Assembly (NCBI RefSeq): GCF_018967845.1 | Contig: NZ_JAHLZZ010000001.1 | Coordinates: 4,526,001-4,590,000 of the forward strand | Source: Hymenobacter siberiensis | GTDB taxonomy: Bacteria > Bacteroidota > Bacteroidia > Cytophagales > Hymenobacteraceae | DNA: 64,000 nucleotides | Direction of reading: 5' to 3' | Part shown: positions 57,973 through 64,000 of the stretch, piece by piece | Position numbering within the stretch: position 1 is the first letter of the stretch | How the letters are laid out: the number at the start of each line of letters is the position of its first letter | The notes under the pieces: generated by a model | Database searches by the model: none | What the model saw: only the letters and a program-made list of their open reading frames with translations | Told to the model about the DNA's origin: nothing | Program-made: the position numbers and the translations under genes

Positions 57973-60900
57973 ATGAAATCATTCTTACTTGGATTATTAT
58001 CCATATTCTGGAGTACGCTTGCAATGGGTCAGACCTTGTATACGTTCAATGGCGGCGGCACTACTGGCCTGTGGACTGACGCGGGCATCTGGACGACTGA
58101 CCCTACGGGCTCAACGAGCATAAGCCCCCGCCTGCCAACCAGCAGTGATAACGTGGTAGTGACTAACAGCTTTGTTGTCACGCTCAGCAGCAAACTGCTG
58201 GCAGGTGCAACCCCCGCCAGCATTACCATCCAGCGGGGTGGGGTGCTGGACCTGACCAGCAAGACTTTTACCCCAGCGGCCCCTGCCTTCACGGGGACGC
58301 TAGGTCGCCTGGCTGGCCAGGGCACCCTTCGCATTGCGGCCCCTTACTTCCCAGCCGTGACGAACAACGATTTTGATGACCCTAATACAGGTACGGTCGA
58401 GTTTTACGACTGGACCACTACTACTTCGGCTTTGCCCCTGCCTGCCTCGGGCATGTACAATAGCCTGCGCCTGCTCAATACCACGGGTACCGCTTATACT
58501 GCCTATCTAGATGGGGACCTGAAGGTCAATGGCAACATGGTACTATCGCGCTCCAACACTACTGCTTTTCCCTCCGGCAACTCCAATGCCAACGCGACAG
58601 CAGCTACCGCCAACGCCGGCATTTTATTTAGAATCGGAAACGCGGCGGCCAGCCGTGCATTAAGCATTTATGGTGACATTACGATTGGAGCAGGCACGTT
58701 TTTGGGCGTTGGCACCACCAACAGTAGTACGCATATACTGACGGCGTACGGTAGTTTCATCAATAACGGAACGGTAAACCTGCACAATGGAACCGCTAAC
58801 GACAATCAAGTAGCCACGCTTGTATTTTCGGGCGCTAGCAACGCCATTTTTGCCTGCAATGGCGACACCGACCTCGATATTCTGAAAGTTGATAAGGGCA
58901 CCGACAGCCAGGTACTGCTTAACATCACATCTGCCGCTGGCTTATACGGCAACGCCCAAGGCAACTTGCGCCTCAATCACTTTGGTAGTGCCCGGCTGCT
59001 GGAACTGGCTAATGGAGTCACTAAAATCAACAGCGGCGTTTATCTGGCCAAAATTCATAATGGCACCTTTGCTGGTACTGGCGCTAATACAGGCTATTAT
59101 GAGCTGGGGTCTACTACTACTAGCCCCACTTTGTGGGTGGCTGGTGGTACCGTAGTAAATACGAATGCGCTAGCGTTTGTTATTTATGGCACTTTACGTG
59201 TTTCTGCGGGCCTGCTCACATCAGTTACCTCCGATGCCATGGTTGTTCGGGAAGATGGTCAGATTCTTATTGAAGGCGGCAGAGTAACCGTCGACAAATT
59301 CCGTCCTTCTAGTACCTCTTCCGACCACCGGGGCTCTTTTATTATTACAGGAGGCACTTTTGAAGCAATTGGCACCTTTGCAGGAACTGGCGCAACTACG
59401 AATTTTGCCCGCTTTGCCATTCCTTACCAATCTCAGGCGTTCCGGATGACGGGTGGAACTATTCGCGTCGCGAACCCGGCAAACTGTACGGGCCTGTTTC
59501 ACATCGGAGTAAACAGCAATAATGCCATTGTAACGGGAGGTATCATTGAATTACAGCTGCCAAACACTAATACAGACGCTAGTATTCTCACGACGGCTCC
59601 CCTGTGGAATCTACTTATCAAAAAGCCAACGCTCTCGGGTGGTTCAACCAGCAAGGCGGTGCTGGCCAACATCACATCGGAATACACCACGGGTGCCACT
59701 AATAATGCCCAGCCCATCACGGTGCTGAACAATTTCACGCTCGACGCCACTAACCCTACCACGTTTGATGCCAAGTCACTGGATGTAAACATCCAGGGCA
59801 CGCTCGTTATCGGCGCGAACTGCTCCTACCTACCCGGCAATAATACAACCATCTTCAGCGGCCCACAAAACCAGCTGCTGACAAACAACGGCACCATCGG
59901 GACCACAGCGGGCGTCGGCACGTTCAACAACTGGACCATGGATAAATCGGCCGGTACGCTTACGTTGGGCGGCACGGTAACGACTTACCGGGTGCCGGCC
60001 ACAGCCACGCTGGCGCTACTCAAGGGCGTGCTGAACGATGGTACGAAGACCATCAACGTGCTGGGCAATCTGGTGAATTCGGCCGCGCACACCAGCGCGG
60101 GCGGCGCGGGCAGCATTGTGCTGGCTGGCACCGCCAACCAAACGGTGAGCGGCGATGGCACCGGGGTATTTGGCAACCTTACAATCAATAATTCGAGGGC
60201 CACAGGCACCGTGGCGGTTACGCTAACGGCCAACATGAGCGTCGCCAGCACACTCATGTTGCTTAGCAACAACATTCTCGCCATTGGCTCAAACCGCTTA
60301 GCCTTGACGAATGTGCAAACAGATGCTTTGGGTACGGGTAATACCTTCTCTACGTCGTGCTTTATCCAGACATCTGGCAATCAGAGCGATTTGGGCCTGC
60401 AGAAAACATATGGCAAGGGCGACTCCTTCACTTTCCCGGTTGGGACGGGCCAAGGCGGCACGGCACGCTATGCACCAGCCAAAATTGAGTTGCGCCTAGC
60501 CTCTTCCGACCCGCTCGACAAGTTTGGGCGGGTAAGCGTGAGCCCGGTGAGTTCCCGCAATCCTTTTGTGACGGGTACTACCAATTCGCTGGCTTACTAC
60601 TGGAAGGTTCGCAGTGCTGATTTTGGGTCTATTCCGGCTTCTTCGGTGTACGAACAGTTCACCATGACCAACGCGGTTGGTACCGGCACGGTGGCCAATT
60701 ACGTACCTGCCCGCTACTTGCCCATTACCTGGATGAAATACCCTGCCAATGGCATGAGCGTTGGCGCTAGCCTTTCCTTTATCAACTTCAACGCCATCGA
60801 TGATTTCGCTGGAGAATTCACGGCCGGCGAACCGACCGCGTTTGGCCCCATCACGGCTTTCTACAGCCGCACCAGTGGCAACTGGGAAGTACCCACTACC

Positions 60901-63900
60901 TGGAGCACCACCGGCTACAACGGCACGGCGGCAACTGCGGTGCCCGGTGCCGGCAACCCGGTGTTTATCGGCTCAGCTGCTGACGGGGCCAACCACACGG
61001 TGACCGTGACGGCCGACAATGCCAAAGCCGGCTCGCTGGTGATTGACAACGGCTCGACACTGGATGCGCAGGCCTTCACGGGGCTAAATTTTGGGGCCCT
61101 GCCGGACTCGAAGCCGGGCGGGTCGGGGGTGCTGCGTATTGCATCGGCTACCGTCCGTTCGGGGAAAAATAATGGCAATAATTCCTACGTGTACACCACT
61201 ACTACTGTATTCCCAGGCGGTGATTTTGGGTCTTTCCTACAGGCTGGCGGCGGTACCGTTGAGTACTACACGACGACGACTCCCTACGTTAGCGACACGC
61301 CTGCTTATAACCAAGATGTGACGCTGCCCACGACCTCTTCTACGGGCCTATCGCTCAATTCTTACAACAGCCTGTGGCTGAATGCCATTGTAAACACCAC
61401 CATCACGCTTCCTGGCCTGAACTTGCAGGTTTACTCGCAGTTTAAGTCGGGCACAGCTTCCAGCTTCGTGGGTGATGCTTACCTGAGTGGAGCCGCAACC
61501 GGAGATTTGCGCACCGGCTCGATGCTCGTGCAAGCCGGCGGCCTGCACTTTAACAATGGCACCGTTTGTAATCTTACGGTCGACACCGATGTGCAGGTTA
61601 ACAGCGGGGCCACTTTCGACACCAATAGCGCGGGCGCAGCCGTCACGAACAATATTATCGTGAACGGCTCCATCACCAACAATGGCACGCTAAATTTCAA
61701 TACCGGCGGCAAGACGGCCGCCCTTACTTTCACTGGCGACCAGACGGCTAACATCACGGGTCCTACGGCCAGCGCAACCACCCTGTACTCGCTCACCGTG
61801 AACAAGGGTACTGGCCGCACGGCCACACTGAACCTGGACGTGGCGGGCCCCCCTAACTACGCCCACCAGCAACTGGCTGACCCTGACCAACGGCACGCTG
61901 CGCTACGCCAAGAATTCGGGCACGCAGCCCCTGACCATTCACAACGCGGCCAGCCCCTATCTCATCACCGATAACGCGGGCCTGACCGTGGACGCGCCGA
62001 ATGCAGGAGTAACTGTAGCCACAAACACCAGCGCGGCCTCGGACCTGAAAATGGCCGGCCAGGTACAGGTACTGCAAGGGACGCTAAGCGTGGGCAGCGC
62101 CACCGGCACCGGCAATGACCTGGAATATGCCAGCGCCGGAACCCCGACGCTGAAAGTTGCCACCGGGGGCACCCTGTACGTAAACGGCCAGATTCGCCGC
62201 ACGGTGACCAACCTCGACGGAGCCTTACGCTTCGACCAGAGCGGCGGCACCATCGACATCGACGGTCAGGGCGCCACAACTGCTCAGAACAACGAGCGGG
62301 GTTTGTTTGAGGTACAGGGCAAGGGCAGTATCTTCCGCATGAGCGGCGGCACCCTGAACCTGCACCGCTCCAACGGCCGACCCACCATCGCGGCCGACCT
62401 GTACCTGGCACCCGACTCGACGGTAGTGACGGGCGGGACAGTAGTGCTGGGCAACACCGCTGCCGGCGTGGGCAACGTGAGCATCAGCGTGAGCGCGACG
62501 GTACCGCTCTACGACCTGCGCGTAGCAACCGGTGCCAACAACACGAACACCAACACCGGCCTACTCACGGGCGTGCTTGCGCTGGCGCTGAAAGGTTCGC
62601 TGACCATCGGCAACGACAACTCGTTCTTCAATGCCAACGGCTTGGATCTGAACATCTACCAGAGCCTCACCAACAACAACACCTCGGCCAGTACAGCCCT
62701 GAACGCGGGCGGTTTCCAGCCGATTTTGACTACGCAGACCACCAGCTTCCTGGGTGGCATTGCCACGCAGCTGCTCACGGGCACGGCCAGTAACCTGACC
62801 GTGTTTGGCGGCCTGGTGCTGAACACGCCCCAGACCAACGGCAAGCTGCAGCTCGGCGGCAACGCACTGACGGCCGGCACCCTGACCCTGACCAAGGGCA
62901 CGCTCGACGACAACGGCAAAACCCTGACGGCGCTAGGCGACGTGCTGAACTCGGCCACCCACACCAGCACGGGCACGGGCAGCATCATCCTGGCCGGCAC
63001 TACCAATCAAACCATTGGCGGCAACGGCACGGGCCGCTTCGGCAACCTGACACTGAACAATGCTCTTGGTGCCACGAGCACGACCAACCAGGAAATCACC
63101 CAAGTGCTCAAGCTCACCAACGGCGTACTCACCATCGGCTCGAACCTGCTGTGGCTGAGCAACACAGCCGCCGGAGCGGTGACTGGCTTTGATGCCACGC
63201 GCTTCATCCGTACCAACGGCATCGTGGCCGACCAGGGCCTGCGCAAGAACTACCCCGCCAGCGCACTGAACTTCACTTTCCCTATAGGTGCGGCGGCCAA
63301 ATACACCCCTGTGCAAATGAACCTGACCACCAACTCGGTGGCCGGCACCATCACGGTGCAGCCCATTGACCTGGCTCACCCCTCCACCACTGATGTTGCT
63401 GCCAAGGAGCTGAATTACTACTGGCAAGTAGGCAGCACGGGCTTAAGCGCCACACCTACGGTTACGCAGCAGTTCACTTTCATCGACAACGGCGTGGGCA
63501 ACGACGTGAACGGCACCAAAGCCAGCTACAAGCTGGGCCGTTTCCTGAACGGGGCCTGGGTGCCCGTCGGCGGCATTAGCGGCAGTTCGGTAGATGCTAC
63601 AGCCAATACCCTCACCAATACTGGCGTCAACTACATCAGTGGCGACTACACGGGCGCGGAGGTTTCGGAGTTCAACGCAGTTGATACTTACTACAGCCGG
63701 AACGCTACGGCCGGCCTGGCCGCCGGCGCGGCCTGGAATCTGGCTTCGTCCTGGACGTTTAACTCAAACGGTACGGACTCCAGCCCGCTGCCTACCACCT
63801 TCCCCACCGTGGCCAACCCGGCGGTGATTCGCGCTGGTCACCTCATCAACTCGAACGGCCCCGGCCGTGGAGCAGCGACCCTGCAGCTGCTGGGTACGCT

Positions 63901-64000
63901 GGACCTGGCCGCCAACGCGGCCAATAATTTCAACGCCGTGACCGGTACCGGCACGTTGCGCATTGGCTCGGCCCTGTTCCCCGCCGGCAACTACAGCAAC
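57973..64000 (+). CDS. Very large exported beta-rich surface protein, frameshifted at a C tract, incomplete at window end
   Basis: ATG 57973 starts a signal peptide (MKSFLLGLLSIFWSTLAMGQ) and over 2000 codons of Gly/Thr/Asn/Ser-rich beta-strand repeats. Cycles of W-x-T..W-x-x-x and G-T-L-R-I-A motifs recur near 58050-58350 (GTLGRLAGQGTLRIAAPYF), 60860-61150 (SGNWEVPTTWSTTGY, GGSGVLRIASATV) and 63690-64000 (TGTGTLRIGSALF). This suggests a right-handed beta-helix adhesin of the T9SS cargo type; its C-terminus is outside the window. The first frame ends at 61974 only because of an extra C in the run 61848-61853. With five C instead of six it reads DVAGPLTTPTSNWLTLTNGT and stays open to the edge. 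Confidence 0.8.

Noticed and set aside
1..64000. CRISPR arrays, rRNA and tRNA genes
   Set aside because: No regularly spaced direct repeats, rRNA-like blocks or cloverleaf with T-loop GGTTCnA pattern were recognised by eye; a tRNAscan or Infernal run would be decisive.

Overview
The window looks like chromosomal DNA of a GC-rich member of the Bacteroidota, most likely Hymenobacter or a close relative (family Hymenobacteraceae). Evidence: a large TonB-dependent receptor, secreted proteins with a type IX secretion C-terminal domain, OmpA with thrombospondin type 3 repeats, DUF1684, DoxX and bestrophin families, RNase Y next to ZapA, almost no Shine-Dalgarno sequences before starts, and strong G/C bias at third codon positions. 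No rRNA, tRNA or CRISPR was recognised.

Layout. 1-1.2 kb: right end of an ISAs1-family insertion sequence. 1.2-26.3 kb: mostly ordinary housekeeping and envelope genes (UvsE, metallophosphoesterase, RadC, DUF1684, bestrophin, PheT, M16 peptidase, a ZapB-like protein with ZapA and RNase Y, amidase, PLP aminotransferase, cytochrome b, M1 peptidase, HupE). Long hairpin repeats sit in many of the gaps. 26.4-38.8 kb: a mobile-element-rich, partly AT-rich accessory zone with a decayed IS3 element, a copper-type DUF305 gene beside a beheaded AraC regulator, an ISAs1-derived miniature element, DoxX genes, a secreted-protein gene split by an IS5-type element, clpB, a 199-bp duplication of the clpB 5' end around a two-gene module, and a 335-codon gene split by two opposite copies of one 981-bp insertion sequence. 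38.9-46.8 kb: a VapC-type toxin-antitoxin pair, a T9SS cargo protein, an NmrA-type reductase, and a degraded hexuronate locus (GH3 fragment, uxuB-like reductase lacking its catalytic lysine, broken uxuA). 47-56.5 kb: sorbosone dehydrogenase-like lipoprotein, NUDIX hydrolase, a ModE-type regulator with a near-canonical ModE operator directly before a TonB-dependent receptor gene, an OmpA protein, and nuoL/nuoK. 56.8-64 kb: a third copy of the 981-bp element and a very large surface protein gene that is frameshifted at a C tract and runs off the window.

How the genes work together. The clearest functional prediction is outer-membrane uptake of molybdate or tungstate: a ModE DNA-binding domain protein, its operator and the receptor gene lie within about 400 bp. 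The other main theme is genome erosion. At three insertion sites the target duplication can be read and removal of the element restores an exact open reading frame. Both IS5-type elements carry their transposase in two frames joined at an A8 or A9 run, and the IS3 element has a classic A6G slippery site.
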